DNA from: Pseudomonadota bacterium
Lineage (GTDB): Bacteria > Pseudomonadota > Gammaproteobacteria > Burkholderiales > JABEVD01
Direction of reading: 5' to 3'
Assembly (NCBI GenBank): GCA_021835845.1
Contig: JAKBJU010000002.1
Location: forward strand, 1-64,000
Length of the DNA stretch: 64,000 bases
Below, piece by piece: positions 29,818 through 38,936 of this stretch; the first letter of the stretch is position 1, and every line of letters begins with the position of its first letter. The notes under the pieces were generated by a model. That model searched no databases. It was not told the DNA's origin and saw only the letters and a program-made list of their open reading frames with translations. A program made the translations under genes and the position numbers.

Positions 29818-30344
29818 TGTATGTTCACCATGGTCTGATAGCTTCGCGCCCCGACGGTTCCGCTGGCGAAAATACCCGTCTCCGCACCAGTCGGATTGTT
29901 GAGGGCGACGTTATTTTCGGTCCAGTTGATCTTGACGGTGCAGACAACCGAGGTGGTCAAGGCGCAAGCTATGGTCCCGTTGCCGGAAGGCAACGCCCCG
30001 GCCAATGCCCGCCCCCAGTTCTGGAGATCGAAATAGGCCATTTGGGAAGCTGTGCAGACAACGCCATTGCAGTTCCCCCCCGCTGTCAGGACGCCATTCA
30101 CCGTCACCGCCGAGCCTGAAGCCGTAACCGTGGCGGGCACTGTGGTCGCCCCCCAGAAAGCGGAGTTGGCTTGCATTTCTGCCACCATGCTGGAGGCGGT
30201 CAGCGCAGCAATGCTTTGATAGCGGGCTCGTTCGGTGTCGTTGATAGCCAGAATTTGTATGCCGGCCATCCCCAGCACACCGATCATGCCGATGACCAAT
30301 GCCACCAGCACTTCCAGCATGGAAAAACCGGCTTCTTGTCTCAA
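29814..30344 (-). CDS. pilV: Minor pilin PilV-like
   Basis: A 176-residue prepilin. The leader and cleavage site read RQEAG/FSMLEVLVALVIGMIGVLGM, with Glu at mature position 5. No ATG precedes this; the likely start is TTG at 30344, which overlaps the stop of the upstream pilin gene by 4 bases (TTGA), has AAGGA about 11 bases upstream and gives a 6-residue leader. The frame is open much further upstream, but that part overlaps the fimT-like gene. A PilV-type conserved segment (ARYQSIAALTASSMVAEMQAN) follows the helix. Confidence 0.83.
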   Translation of the reverse strand: MRQEAGFSMLEVLVALVIGMIGVLGMAGIQILAINDTERARYQSIAALTASSMVAEMQANSAFWGATTVPATVTASGSAVTVNGVLTAGGNCNGVVCTASQMAYFDLQNWGRALAGALPSGNGTIACALTTSVVCTVKINWTENNVALNNPTGAETGIFASGTVGARSYQTMVNIQ

Positions 30345-30865
30345 GGGCAGCCCGATCCTTTGCTTAATACACTTGAACCCGCCGCAAAAGTGATGCAGCG
30401 GCGCTGCGCCGCGTCGTTGTTGGCATCGTGAAGCGTGACCGTGCCGACCAGAAAGTTGTAACCGCTTTGCGATATCTGCGCGGCAGAAGCCCCGCTCAGC
30501 GTATCCCCCCTTGTGACGCCGGGCGAGACGCGCAGCACCTGCCCCGCAGACGGGGCGGAAGTAAACCCGGAACCGGTATTGTCGACGTACACCAGCCAGC
30601 CCGTCGCCCAGTTCGACGAAGAGGTCGAGGTGTCGTTGCTGCATGTCGAGCCGTTCGCGGTAGAGCAGACATAGACTGGCTGCCCCCGCTTGATTGCTTC
30701 GCTGCGGGCGAACTTCATGTCTGCCAGAAACGAATTGATTTCTCCGCTCATGCGCATGCTGGTTGCCAGGCTCTGATAAGCCGGCACGCCCGCAGCCAGC
30801 ATCAGGACAATGATGGCAACAGTGATCAGCATTTCCGTAAGCGTGAATCCGGTTTGCAGCAGCAC
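30341..30865 (-). CDS. Minor pseudopilin FimT/FimU-like (GspH family)
   Basis: A 174-residue prepilin; LLQTG/FTLTEMLITVAIIVLM is a type III leader peptide with Glu5. The GspH/FimT hallmark is the stretch INSFLADMKFARSEAIKRGQPV. The start is most likely GTG at 30865, giving a 6-residue leader; the frame continues open for 354 bp upstream but an ATG there would give a leader of 30 residues or more. It is the first gene of the minor pilin operon. FimU versus FimT cannot be decided by eye. Confidence 0.83.
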   Translation of the reverse strand: MLLQTGFTLTEMLITVAIIVLMLAAGVPAYQSLATSMRMSGEINSFLADMKFARSEAIKRGQPVYVCSTANGSTCSNDTSTSSSNWATGWLVYVDNTGSGFTSAPSAGQVLRVSPGVTRGDTLSGASAAQISQSGYNFLVGTVTLHDANNDAAQRRCITFAAGSSVLSKGSGCP

Positions 30866-31364
30866 AGTCTCAGCCGACTGGCTTTTCCCTGCGCAATCAG
30901 GGGATTTGACAGGCCGCGCAAGCCTCTTTCCATCGACACCCATTCGTTGTTCGTCCGATTTCCTGAAAAGGCAATAGCGCATGAACGTCGCAAGATCGCG
31001 CTGAAACGCACCGCTCCTGAAAGAAGGTCGCGCATCCCGCAGCCGCCGAGTCTGCTGCGCGCACCAGATGATGCCCGGATCCGTCCATGCAAAATGCGTT
31101 GAGAATGACTCCGCAACGGGAGAGAAGAAACGATCCTGTCCGGGTTCCGGACCATAAGATCCTACACCGCCGGTCAGGCTGACGGCCAGAAAGTGGCCAT
31201 GATGCTCGGATAGGCTCATATATCCTCTACGGTAACCCCGCTATCCGCTGGAATCGGACCGGAAGCTTTGCGTCCTGACATTGCTGCCAGTTTGCCCTTT
31301 ACATACTTGCAGTTTACTCTACACCTAAAGTTTATGAAAGTCCATGATTTGGCAATTCAAAATT
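30866..31364 (-). promoter_or_regulatory. Non-coding gap upstream of the minor-pilin operon
   Basis: About 500 bp between the algR-like gene and the first pilin gene. I see no gene: open frames here have no recognisable product. It should hold the pilin operon promoter and leader, but no confident sigma-70 or sigma-54 site was found. GTTGTTCGTC (30945-30954, plus strand) resembles the AlgR box core CGTTCGTC at seven of eight positions, about 80 bp upstream of the first pilin start; that match alone is weak. Confidence 0.3.
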
Positions 31365-32129
31365 TCAGCCGGCCCAATTGGCCGAATACTGCTTGATGAT
31401 GTGCTGCTGACGCCTGCTGATGGGCAATTTTTCCGCCCTGCCCCCCAGAACCACCTTCCAGCCGCCATCTTCTTCAGCATCCTTTTCGAACCCCAGCATG
31501 TATTTTTTTGCAACCAGGGTATTTCGATGGATCCGCACGAAATCCTCCCTGAATTCACTCTCCAGACTCAACAGAGATTCTTCGAGCAGGTAGGATTTGT
31601 CCTTCGTGTTCAGTGCCACGTATTTGAGCTCCGCCTTCATGTAAATGATGTCGGCGACCGGCACGAGATGAATCTTCCCTCTTTCCTGGACGGAAAGATG
31701 GGTTCTCGGAGCATCCGATATCGCTTTCAGCATGTCGAGCGGCAACGGCCGCATGGCGCTCGCCCTGGACAGCGCATTGAACAGGCGACCGAGCCTGATG
31801 GGCTTCGTCAAATAATCGACGGCGTGCACCCCAAAGGCTTCAAGCGCATGGTCGCTGTATGCCGTGGTGAAGATCACGGCAGGAGGGTTGGGCTGCTTCG
31901 TCAGGTGCCGGGCGAGTTCGATCCCGTCCATGTCGGGCATTCTGATATCGAGCAGCACGACTTCGACTTCGCTCGATTCGATGACCCTCAGCGCCTCCAG
32001 CCCATTTGCGGCCTCTCCGACGACTTCCAGGGGCAGTTTCGACGCGCAGTCCGCCAGAACATCCCTGATTCTCTGCCTTGCAGGCTTCTCGTCGTCGACG
32101 ACGAGCACTCTCAACGCATCATCAAACAC
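31365..32129 (-). CDS. algR: LytTR-family response regulator, AlgR-like
   Basis: A 254-residue regulator: receiver domain (Asp12/Asp13 acidic pair, phosphoacceptor Asp61 in LLDIRMPDMDG, Lys109 in YLTKPI) and a LytTR DNA-binding domain at about 145-250 (IIYMKAELKYVAL ... EDFVRIHRNTLVAKKYM). The start is GTG at 32129: AGGAGG sits 9 bases upstream, and the upstream in-frame part belongs to the kinase remnant. In Pseudomonas, argH-fimS-algR have the same neighbourhood and AlgR controls the fimU-pilVWXY1E operon, the very genes that lie downstream here. All receiver residues look intact although the adjacent kinase is destroyed. Confidence 0.88.
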   Translation of the reverse strand: MFDDALRVLVVDDEKPARQRIRDVLADCASKLPLEVVGEAANGLEALRVIESSEVEVVLLDIRMPDMDGIELARHLTKQPNPPAVIFTTAYSDHALEAFGVHAVDYLTKPIRLGRLFNALSRASAMRPLPLDMLKAISDAPRTHLSVQERGKIHLVPVADIIYMKAELKYVALNTKDKSYLLEESLLSLESEFREDFVRIHRNTLVAKKYMLGFEKDAEEDGGWKVVLGGRAEKLPISRRQQHIIKQYSANWAG

Positions 32130-32520
32130 GCTGATTCGCCTCCTGAATATAGGCCAGAATGAGGTGGGGCTGAAAAACATTGCCGATGATTCCGGTTTTG
32201 AGGCTCGCCGCCGCATCGGAATGCAAGCTCAGCCTCTCCCGGATATTTTCCAGCGCCGTCCCGGCATGGACAGGATCGGAACGGATCAGACTCAGGGCGG
32301 CATTGCGGCTGTTGAACGGAAAATGGGGCGAATTCTTGCCTGGAGCGCCTGCGATCGCACTTCCACCGGGGACGGAGAAAATGCGCAACTTCTCAGATTG
32401 AAGTGCCAGAGCAGAAAACATGCCGCCAGAAAGCACAGCAGATTGACGATCGCCGGGATGCGCCCCGGAATTGCGGAAATTCGGCTGCGTGAGGTTTTGA
32501 TTTATACTATTGGAATTCAT
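32122..32520 (-). pseudogene. Decayed sensor kinase, FimS/AlgZ type
   Basis: A 399-bp remnant of a LytS/AlgZ-type histidine kinase, normally about 350 residues. The first frame starts at 32520 and includes PNFRNSG. From about 32462 a different frame carries the membrane segment IPAIVNLLCFLAACFLLW and QALQARIRP, ending in a stop near 32289. The first frame then resumes the H-box as PHFPFNSRNAALSLIRSD, and jumps directly to the C-terminal LENIRERLSLHSD, with the N- and G-box ATPase core missing. At least two frameshifts and one internal deletion are needed. Its last codons overlap the algR-like start by 8 bp, as a functional fimS-algR pair would. Read naively it is a 132-residue hypothetical protein. 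Confidence 0.8.
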
Positions 32521-32549
32521 CTACTTATTCTGAACAAGGCGGGAACGGT

Positions 32550-33950
32550 ATGCAAGACCTCCAAAATGAAGGATCGAATTCAAAAACATGGTCGGGCAGG
32601 TTTTCTGAGCCGGTTGCGGAAATGGTCCAGCGCTTTACCGCCTCGATTTCCTTCGACAAGCGGCTGGCCGAATTCGACATACAGGGCTCGGCTGCCCATG
32701 CGAAAATGCTCCATTCTGTCGGCATATTGAGCCGGCAGGACCTCGATGCCATAGAAAGCGGGCTTCAGGCCATACTGCTTGAAATCCGGGACGGAAAATT
32801 CGACTGGTCGCTCGAACTGGAGGACGTCCATCTCAATATCGAGAAGCGCCTGACTGCGCTGGTGGGCGATGCCGGGAAGCGCCTGCATACGGCAAGATCC
32901 AGAAACGACCAGGTTGCAACCGATATCCGGCTCTTCCTGCGGCATGAAATAGACGAAATCGATCAATCGATCAAGTCGCTGCAGTCGGCGATCCTCGATC
33001 TCGCGGAACAGCATGCGGACACCGTGATGCCCGGATTCACCCACCTGCAGGTCGCGCAGCCCGTCAGCTTCGGACACCATCTGATGGCCTATTTCGAAAT
33101 GCTCTCCCGCGACAGGGAGCGCTTTTCCGATTGCCGCAAACGCGTCAACCGGTTGCCCCTGGGTTCCGCCGCCCTGGCAGGGAGCAGCTATCCCATCGAC
33201 CGGGAGGGCGTGGCAAGAATGCTCGGATTCGAAGGCGTCTGCGAAAATTCGCTGGATGCGGTCTCCGACAGGGATTTCGCGATCGAATTCTGCGCAGCCA
33301 GCGCCCTCGTCATGACCCACCTTTCGCGCTTTTCCGAGGAATTGATTCTGTGGATGAATCCCGGATTCGGCTTCATCGACATTGCAGACCGCTTCTGCAC
33401 CGGCTCCTCCATCATGCCGCAGAAAAAGAATCCGGACGTTCCGGAGCTGGTTCGGGGAAAAACGGGCAGGATCAACGGGCACCTGATCGCCCTGTTGACG
33501 CTGATGAAATCCCAGCCGCTTGCCTACAACAAGGACAATCAGGAAGACAAGGAACCGCTTTTCGATGCGGCAGACACGGTCTTGGCCAGCCTCAGGGTCT
33601 ATGCCCAGATGATCCCCGGCATCAAGGTCAACAAGGACGCCATGCGCCTTGCGGCAAGCCGGGGTTATGCCACCGCAACCGATCTTGCGGACTATCTCGT
33701 GAAGAAGGGACTGCCCTTCCGGGATGCTCACGAAGCCGTGGCAAGGGCCGTTCGCTATTGCGAGGAAAAGGGCTGCGATCTGGGCGAACTCTCCCTTCAG
33801 GAATTGAAGCAGTTCTCGAATCTGGTCGAAGAAGATGCGCGCCAGGTCCTCACCCTGGAAGGCTCCATGGGCAGCCGCGACCATATCGGCGGGACGGCGC
33901 CGAAGCAGGTGAGGGCGGCAATCCTGCGCGCCAGAAAGCATCTTGCCTGA
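32550..33950 (+). CDS. argH: Argininosuccinate lyase
   Basis: A 466-residue enzyme of the fumarase/aspartase superfamily that cleaves argininosuccinate to arginine and fumarate, the last step of arginine synthesis. The signature [12 protein letters not shown] is near residues 287-298, the substrate region [14 protein letters not shown] near 115-128, and the catalytic His region [15 protein letters not shown] near 161-175. Length is normal. It diverges from the decayed kinase by 29 bp, so its promoter must overlap the pseudogene. Confidence 0.97.
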   Translation: MQDLQNEGSNSKTWSGRFSEPVAEMVQRFTASISFDKRLAEFDIQGSAAHAKMLHSVGILSRQDLDAIESGLQAILLEIRDGKFDWSLELEDVHLNIEKRLTALVGDAGKRLHTARSRNDQVATDIRLFLRHEIDEIDQSIKSLQSAILDLAEQHADTVMPGFTHLQVAQPVSFGHHLMAYFEMLSRDRERFSDCRKRVNRLPLGSAALAGSSYPIDREGVARMLGFEGVCENSLDAVSDRDFAIEFCAASALVMTHLSRFSEELILWMNPGFGFIDIADRFCTGSSIMPQKKNPDVPELVRGKTGRINGHLIALLTLMKSQPLAYNKDNQEDKEPLFDAADTVLASLRVYAQMIPGIKVNKDAMRLAASRGYATATDLADYLVKKGLPFRDAHEAVARAVRYCEEKGCDLGELSLQELKQFSNLVEEDARQVLTLEGSMGSRDHIGGTAPKQVRAAILRARKHLA

Positions 33951-34803
33951 TCTTTGGGAAAGCGTCTCATCCGGAATTTCGGATGCGACGGGGAAGCCCT
34001 TTCTTCCGCTCGGAAAAAGCGCAATCGGCGGCGGCTGCATCTCGGATGCATGGCTGCTTGAAGGCAATTCGGGACGTTACTTCGTCAAGACCGGAAAGCT
34101 GTCCTTCGAACCCGAAGCCGCGGGACTTGAAGCAATCGGCAAAGTGGTGCGCACCCCCGGCGTGATTTGCCTGGGGTCTCATGAAGGCCGTCACTGGCTG
34201 GTTCTGGAACATGTCGGAATGAGCCGGAACATCATGCGCTTCGATCTTCTCGGCGCGAGTCTCGCAGTCCTGCACCGGGTCGCATCAGGACAATTCGGCT
34301 GGGGCATGGACAACCTCATCGGCTCCACTCCCCAGATCAATACGCCTTCGAAAGACTGGATCGAATTCTGGAAAGCGAGGCGACTGGACTTCCAGTTCGA
34401 TCTTGCCAGAAGAGGCGGCTGCGATTTCGGGAGCAGGGCGGAAAGGCTGATCGAAAACCTGGATGCATTCTTTGTCGGCCACAAGCCTGCGCCTTCCCTG
34501 CTGCACGGCGACCTGTGGCGGGGAAACGCGGGATTCGATGCTTCAGGGCGTCCCGTGCTGTACGATCCCGCAGTTTATTTCGGGGATCGCGAAGCCGATA
34601 TCGCGATGACCGAACTCTTCGGCGGTTTTCCCCAGGAATTCTACTCGGCCTACATCGAGTCCTTCCCGCTCGACCCGGGTTACGGGACGAGAAAAACGCT
34701 CTACAACCTGTATCATGTGCTGAACCACCTCAACCTGTTCGGTTCAGGCTACCTGCATCAGGCAGAATCCATGATCGATGCGCTCCTTGCCGAAATCAGG
34801 TGA
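33943..34803 (+). CDS. Fructosamine kinase family protein
   Basis: A 286-residue aminoglycoside-phosphotransferase-fold kinase of the fructosamine-3-kinase family, which phosphorylates ketoamine sugars on glycated proteins to trigger deglycation. Visible motifs are the nucleotide region [14 protein letters not shown], the catalytic [13 protein letters not shown] (near 184-196) and the metal motif [17 protein letters not shown]. The start is TTG at 33943, overlapping the argH stop by 8 bp; the N-terminus fits the family. Co-transcription with argH is likely. The natural substrate of bacterial members is not settled. Confidence 0.88.
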   Translation: MPDLWESVSSGISDATGKPFLPLGKSAIGGGCISDAWLLEGNSGRYFVKTGKLSFEPEAAGLEAIGKVVRTPGVICLGSHEGRHWLVLEHVGMSRNIMRFDLLGASLAVLHRVASGQFGWGMDNLIGSTPQINTPSKDWIEFWKARRLDFQFDLARRGGCDFGSRAERLIENLDAFFVGHKPAPSLLHGDLWRGNAGFDASGRPVLYDPAVYFGDREADIAMTELFGGFPQEFYSAYIESFPLDPGYGTRKTLYNLYHVLNHLNLFGSGYLHQAESMIDALLAEIR

Positions 34804-34824
34804 AGCGGTATCCGGCAACAGGCC

Positions 34825-35130
34825 CTACTTCAGCATTTCCTGCAGTTCTCCCGACTGGAACAGCTCGATCATGATGTCCGAGCCGCCGACGAACTCGCCG
34901 TTGACATAAAGCTGCGGAATGGTCGGCCAGTTGGCGTACTCCTTAATTCCCTGGCGGATTTCCGGGTTGGAGAGCACGTCGACGCTGAAGAAATCCTGAA
35001 CGCCGCAGCGCTTCAGGATGTTCACCGCATTCGCTGAAAAACCGCATTGCGGGAACTGGGGTGTCCCCTTCATGTAAAGCACGACACGATTGCCCGTGAC
35101 CTGATCCCTGATGGTGTCCTGTATGTCCAT
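34825..35130 (-). CDS. grxD: Monothiol glutaredoxin (Grx4/GrxD)
   Basis: A 101-residue CGFS-type glutaredoxin that binds and delivers [2Fe-2S] clusters with glutathione and BolA partners. The active site is PQCGFS with Cys29, and the glutathione-binding WPTIPQLYVNGEFVGGSDI stretch is intact. It is the last gene of hemA-prfA-prmC-grxD and ends 21 bp from the convergent fructosamine-kinase-like gene. Confidence 0.95.
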   Translation of the reverse strand: MDIQDTIRDQVTGNRVVLYMKGTPQFPQCGFSANAVNILKRCGVQDFFSVDVLSNPEIRQGIKEYANWPTIPQLYVNGEFVGGSDIMIELFQSGELQEMLK

Positions 35131-35181
35131 GGAAGCTCCGTGAAATCCGACAAAAATAGTGAGGTAAAGTGTACCTGCCGT

Positions 35182-36021
35182 TCACTCTGCGGTCAATCTT
35201 CCGCCGCTGACGCGCCCGATTCCGGAAAGGTCGCGCCAAGTCGCCACTTCGGCAAAATTCTTCGAAAGCAGCTCCCGGCAAATTTCCCCCTGATCGTAGC
35301 CGTGTTCGAAAAGCAGCCATCCTCCGGGTTCGAGATGGGAAGGCGCCGCTTCGATTATATTCCTGATCGCATCCAGCCCGTCCTTGCCGCTCGTCAATGC
35401 AAGCCCCGGCTCGAATTTCAGGTTCGCAAGATGCCCGTCCCCTTCCGCAATGTAGGGCGGGTTGGACAGAATCAGATCGAATTTCTCTCCCTGGAGGGCA
35501 GAAAACCAGTCGCTTTCCACAAACCGGATGTTTTCCAGACCTTCCCCGTTCCGTTTCGCCACGGCAAGCGCGGGCAAAGATTTGTCGAGCGCCGTGACTG
35601 TCGCACGCTGCCTGTGTCTTGCGATCGAAATTCCGACGATGCCGCTTCCGGTTCCAAGGTCGAGCACCCTGAATGTGTCCCGTTCCGGCACGCGTTCGAG
35701 GGCAAGATCGACCAGCAGCTCCGTCTCCGGCCTTGGAACGAGGACATCCTGCGTCACCCCGAAATCCAGGCCGTAGAATTCCCTGCAACCCAGAATATAG
35801 GCGACCGGCTCCCCAGTTATCCTTCTTTCGACCATGGCTTCGAACTTCGGGAGCATTTCCGGATCGACAGGGTCCCTGGCGTGGGCGATGAGCCAGGCGC
35901 GGCCGACGCTCAAGGCAGACGCAAGGAGCGACCGGGCCTCAATGCCCGCGCTGGCGGCATCGAGATCGAGCGCCCTGGCTATTCTGTCGGCAGCCCGCTT
36001 CAGGGCTTGGGCGACGGTCAA
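35182..36021 (-). CDS. prmC: Release factor glutamine methyltransferase
   Basis: A 279-residue SAM-dependent enzyme that methylates the Gln of the GGQ motif in release factors 1 and 2. The SAM site is [14 protein letters not shown] (about 120-133) and the catalytic motif is NPPYIAEG (about 187-194). An N-terminal helical substrate-binding domain precedes them. Its start overlaps the prfA stop (ATGA), placing the modifying enzyme directly after its substrate gene. Confidence 0.95.
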   Translation of the reverse strand: MTVAQALKRAADRIARALDLDAASAGIEARSLLASALSVGRAWLIAHARDPVDPEMLPKFEAMVERRITGEPVAYILGCREFYGLDFGVTQDVLVPRPETELLVDLALERVPERDTFRVLDLGTGSGIVGISIARHRQRATVTALDKSLPALAVAKRNGEGLENIRFVESDWFSALQGEKFDLILSNPPYIAEGDGHLANLKFEPGLALTSGKDGLDAIRNIIEAAPSHLEPGGWLLFEHGYDQGEICRELLSKNFAEVATWRDLSGIGRVSGGRLTAE

Positions 36022-37109
36022 CCCAGCCTGACCTCGTCCGACATCGCCGCAAGCATGTCGGCCTGATGCTGCGCCATCAGCGCGCCGGTCAGCTCAAACA
36101 GGTCGCCGTCCATGATTTCGTCGATCTTGTAGAGCGTCAGGTTGATCCTGTGATCGGTGACCCGGCCCTGCGGAAAATTGTAAGTCCTGATGCGCTCGGA
36201 GCGGTCTCCGCTGCCCACCAGTGATTTCCTTGCGGCGGCCTGTTGCGACTGCTGCTCGGCCACCTGCCTGTCCCTGATTCTCGCAGCAAGAACCGACATC
36301 GCCTGGGCCTTGTTCTTGTGCTGGGAACGGTCATCCTGGCATTCCACGACCACCCCCGTGGGAAGGTGCGTGATCCTGACCGCAGAATCGGTCTTGTTGA
36401 TGTGCTGCCCCCCCGCACCGCTGGCCCTGAAGGTGTCGATCCTGAGATCGGCCGGATTCAGCGCCACATCGTCCACGGCATCGACTTCGGGGAGAATCGC
36501 AACCGTGCAGGCCGAAGTGTGGATCCGCCCCTGGGTTTCCGTCGCAGGAACGCGCTGCACGCGATGCGCCCCGGATTCGAACTTGAGCTTCGAATAGGCA
36601 CCATGCCCGACGATCCTGGCGATGATTTCCTTGTATCCGCCCGCTTCGCTGTGACTTTGCGAAATGATCTCGATCCCCCAGCGGTTTCGCTCCGCGAAAC
36701 GGCTGTACATCCTGAAAAGGTCTCCTGCAAAAAGCGCGGACTCGTCCCCGCCTGTCCCCGCCCGGATTTCCAGGAACAGGTTGCGCTCGTCGTTCGCATC
36801 CTTCGGCAGCAAGAGCTTCTGAAGCTCCGATGAAATCCTGGCGAGCTTTTCCTTCCCCTCCCGCAATTCGGCCTCGCCGAATTCCCGCATCGAAGGGTCG
36901 CCTACCATTTCCTGGGCGGTTGCGATGTCTTCCTCGCATTTTTTGTATTCACCGTAAAGCGCAACAACAGGCGCGATTTCCGCATGCTCGCGGCTGAGCT
37001 TCCTGTAGTTGTCCATATTGCTGGTTGCCGATTCGCTGGAGAGCAGACGATCAAGCTCGACGAGTCGCTCGCGCAGCCGGGCGAGCTTGGCCGCGATGGT
37101 TTTGTTCAT
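36018..37109 (-). CDS. prfA: Peptide chain release factor 1
   Basis: A 363-residue class I release factor for UAA and UAG codons. The tripeptide anticodon PAT (in [12 protein letters not shown]) identifies it as RF1 rather than RF2, and the catalytic GGQ is in [14 protein letters not shown]. Full length. Overlaps hemA upstream and prmC downstream by 4 bp each. Confidence 0.97.
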   Translation of the reverse strand: MNKTIAAKLARLRERLVELDRLLSSESATSNMDNYRKLSREHAEIAPVVALYGEYKKCEEDIATAQEMVGDPSMREFGEAELREGKEKLARISSELQKLLLPKDANDERNLFLEIRAGTGGDESALFAGDLFRMYSRFAERNRWGIEIISQSHSEAGGYKEIIARIVGHGAYSKLKFESGAHRVQRVPATETQGRIHTSACTVAILPEVDAVDDVALNPADLRIDTFRASGAGGQHINKTDSAVRITHLPTGVVVECQDDRSQHKNKAQAMSVLAARIRDRQVAEQQSQQAAARKSLVGSGDRSERIRTYNFPQGRVTDHRINLTLYKIDEIMDGDLFELTGALMAQHQADMLAAMSDEVRLG

Positions 37110-38359
37110 TCAGAGGGATGGAGATGGTACAGGCGATTGACGAGATCGACCAGATCGTCCCGCTCTGCGGCATTGGCGTGGTTCAGCGCATGGCTCGGAA
37201 CATGCAGGAACTTGTTCGTGAGGCCCACGCTGAGCGCTTCCAGAACCTGCTGCGGATCGACTCCCTTTGCCAGCATGCGCATCGCCCGATCCAGCTCGTG
37301 CCTGCGATGGCGCTCGCCATGATCGCGCAGGGCGCGGATGGTCGGGACGATTTCGCGGGATTCGAGCCAGTCCATGAAATGGGCGACATTCGAATCGATG
37401 ATCACCTCGGCCTGGGCAACCGCGCTTTGCCTAGAATTGAGACCTTCCCTGACCACCCCGGCCAAGTCGTCCACGGTATAAAGGAACACGTCGTCAAGTT
37501 CGGAAACTTCCGGCTCGATATCCCGCGGCACGGCGAGGTCGACCATGAAAATCGGCCTGTGCTTGCGCGCCTTGATCGCTCGCTCGACCATGCCCTTGCC
37601 GAGAATCGGCAGCTGGCTCGCGGTAGACGTGACGATGATGTCGTTTTCCGCCAGATGTTCGGGAAGCTCGTTCAGGGTTATTCCCTGTCCGTTGAAGCGG
37701 GAAGCGAGCTGCCTGGCTCGCTCCAGAGTCCGGTTGGCAACAGTGATTTTCTTCGGATTGTGCGCGGAAAAATGCATCGCATTCAGTTCGATCATCTCGC
37801 CCGCACCGATGAAGAGCACATTCTGGTCGGCAATCGAGGGGAAAATGCGCTCGGCCAGCCGCACCGCGGCAGCGGCCATCGACACCGAACTCGACCCGAT
37901 CGAAGTCTGGCTCCTGACTTCCTTGGCGACCGAAAAAGTTCTCTGGAACAGCTTGTGCAGCAGGAAACCCAACGTGCCGGCCTGTTCGGCGGAATTCACC
38001 GCCTGCTTGAACTGCCCCAGGATCTGCGGCTCGCCTATGACCATCGAATCCAGTCCGCTCGCCACCCTGAAGGCATGCTTGACCGCTTCCCCGCGCGGGA
38101 AACTGTAAACATAGGGGGCGATGTATTGCGTTTTCAGGTGATGGTAGCCCGCAAGCCAGTCTATCGCAGGCGCAGGATCCTGGGCATTGCAGTAGATTTC
38201 GGTCCTGTTGCAGGTGGAGATGATCGCAGCTTCCCTGACCTTGCAGCTGTCGACGAGATCGCGCAGCGCCCCTTCCATGGAATCGGGCTGGAATGCGACC
38301 TTTTCGCGTACATCGACGGGCGCAGTCTGATGATTGATGCCAAAAGCATGTAGCTGCAT
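37106..38359 (-). CDS. hemA: Glutamyl-tRNA reductase
   Basis: A 417-residue NADPH-dependent enzyme that reduces Glu-tRNA(Glu) to glutamate-1-semialdehyde, the committed step of C5 heme synthesis. The catalytic Cys50 lies in [11 protein letters not shown]. The Rossmann motif reads [12 protein letters not shown], and the C-terminal dimerisation helix is present. It is the first gene of an operon with prfA, prmC and grxD and has a good -10 element upstream. Confidence 0.97.
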   Translation of the reverse strand: MQLHAFGINHQTAPVDVREKVAFQPDSMEGALRDLVDSCKVREAAIISTCNRTEIYCNAQDPAPAIDWLAGYHHLKTQYIAPYVYSFPRGEAVKHAFRVASGLDSMVIGEPQILGQFKQAVNSAEQAGTLGFLLHKLFQRTFSVAKEVRSQTSIGSSSVSMAAAAVRLAERIFPSIADQNVLFIGAGEMIELNAMHFSAHNPKKITVANRTLERARQLASRFNGQGITLNELPEHLAENDIIVTSTASQLPILGKGMVERAIKARKHRPIFMVDLAVPRDIEPEVSELDDVFLYTVDDLAGVVREGLNSRQSAVAQAEVIIDSNVAHFMDWLESREIVPTIRALRDHGERHRRHELDRAMRMLAKGVDPQQVLEALSVGLTNKFLHVPSHALNHANAAERDDLVDLVNRLYHLHPSE

Positions 38360-38398
38360 GTCAGATCAATAGCCTATGATCGAATCCGAAGGGTGGTC

Positions 38399-38425
38399 AT
38401 TATATCATGTACCGCAACTTATCAA
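38399..38425 (-). promoter_or_regulatory. Candidate hemA promoter
   Basis: On the minus strand a perfect -10 TATAAT (38399-38404) has TTGATA (38420-38425) upstream, but with only 15 bp between. The expected start of transcription, about 38392, is 33 bp before the hemA ATG. The rest of the 157-bp gap shows no other element. Confidence 0.5.
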
Positions 38426-38516
38426 GCGCATGCGCTATTCTGCTGCACTTCGCGCCGCGTATCAAGAAGCGAAGCCTGTCCCAGCCTTCGATGCCCAATC
38501 CGGCCCGCAAGTTCAG

Positions 38517-38936
38517 TCAGGCCATATCCTGCGGCCCGAGCAATTCCCCGAGCTGCGATTCCAGCCGCGCCTTCCAGCCGGACGGCAGGCGAGCCGATCC
38601 TTCCCGCAGCGGCTTTCCCCATACCGGGTTCGGGAAATGGCGATCGGTCGAAAAGCGGGGAATGACATGCCAGTGCAGATGGGGGGTCATGTTGCCGAGG
38701 CTTGCGAGATTGATCTTGTCGGGATGCAGCGCGGTTCTTACCGCCTGCTCCACCGAGAAAACGATCTTCATCAGGGCAATGCGCTCCGCTTCGGGAAGAT
38801 CGCTCATCTCGACGACATGGCGCTGCAGAATGACCCTGCAGAACCCGGGATAGTCCTCATCCATGACGAGCACCACCCGGCAGAGTCCGTTCTGCCAGAG
38901 GAGATCGCCTCCCGTTTTTTCGCACAGTTCGCACAT
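38517..38936 (-). CDS. HIT family hydrolase
   Basis: A 139-residue histidine-triad protein; the motif HLHWHVIPR (about 86-94) binds the phosphate of nucleotide substrates. Two Cys pairs at the N-terminus (MCELCEK and then LCRVV) may bind zinc, as in some HIT proteins. Exact substrate unknown; relatives hydrolyse adenylylated compounds. It starts at the last base of the large flavin/Fe-S gene, so the two are probably co-transcribed. Confidence 0.88.
   Translation of the reverse strand: MCELCEKTGGDLLWQNGLCRVVLVMDEDYPGFCRVILQRHVVEMSDLPEAERIALMKIVFSVEQAVRTALHPDKINLASLGNMTPHLHWHVIPRFSTDRHFPNPVWGKPLREGSARLPSGWKARLESQLGELLGPQDMA

Noticed and set aside
30866-31219. N-terminal extension of the first pilin to 31219
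   Set aside because: A leader of 30-124 residues is not compatible with prepilin peptidase processing; the GTG at 30865 gives a 6-residue leader.
31200-31364. Sigma-54 promoter upstream of the pilin operon
   Set aside because: TGGCAG-N5-TCAG was the closest sequence; the essential GC of the -12 box is missing.
32122-32520. A 132-residue hypothetical protein
   Set aside because: The frame is better explained as pieces of an AlgZ kinase with frame changes and a deletion.
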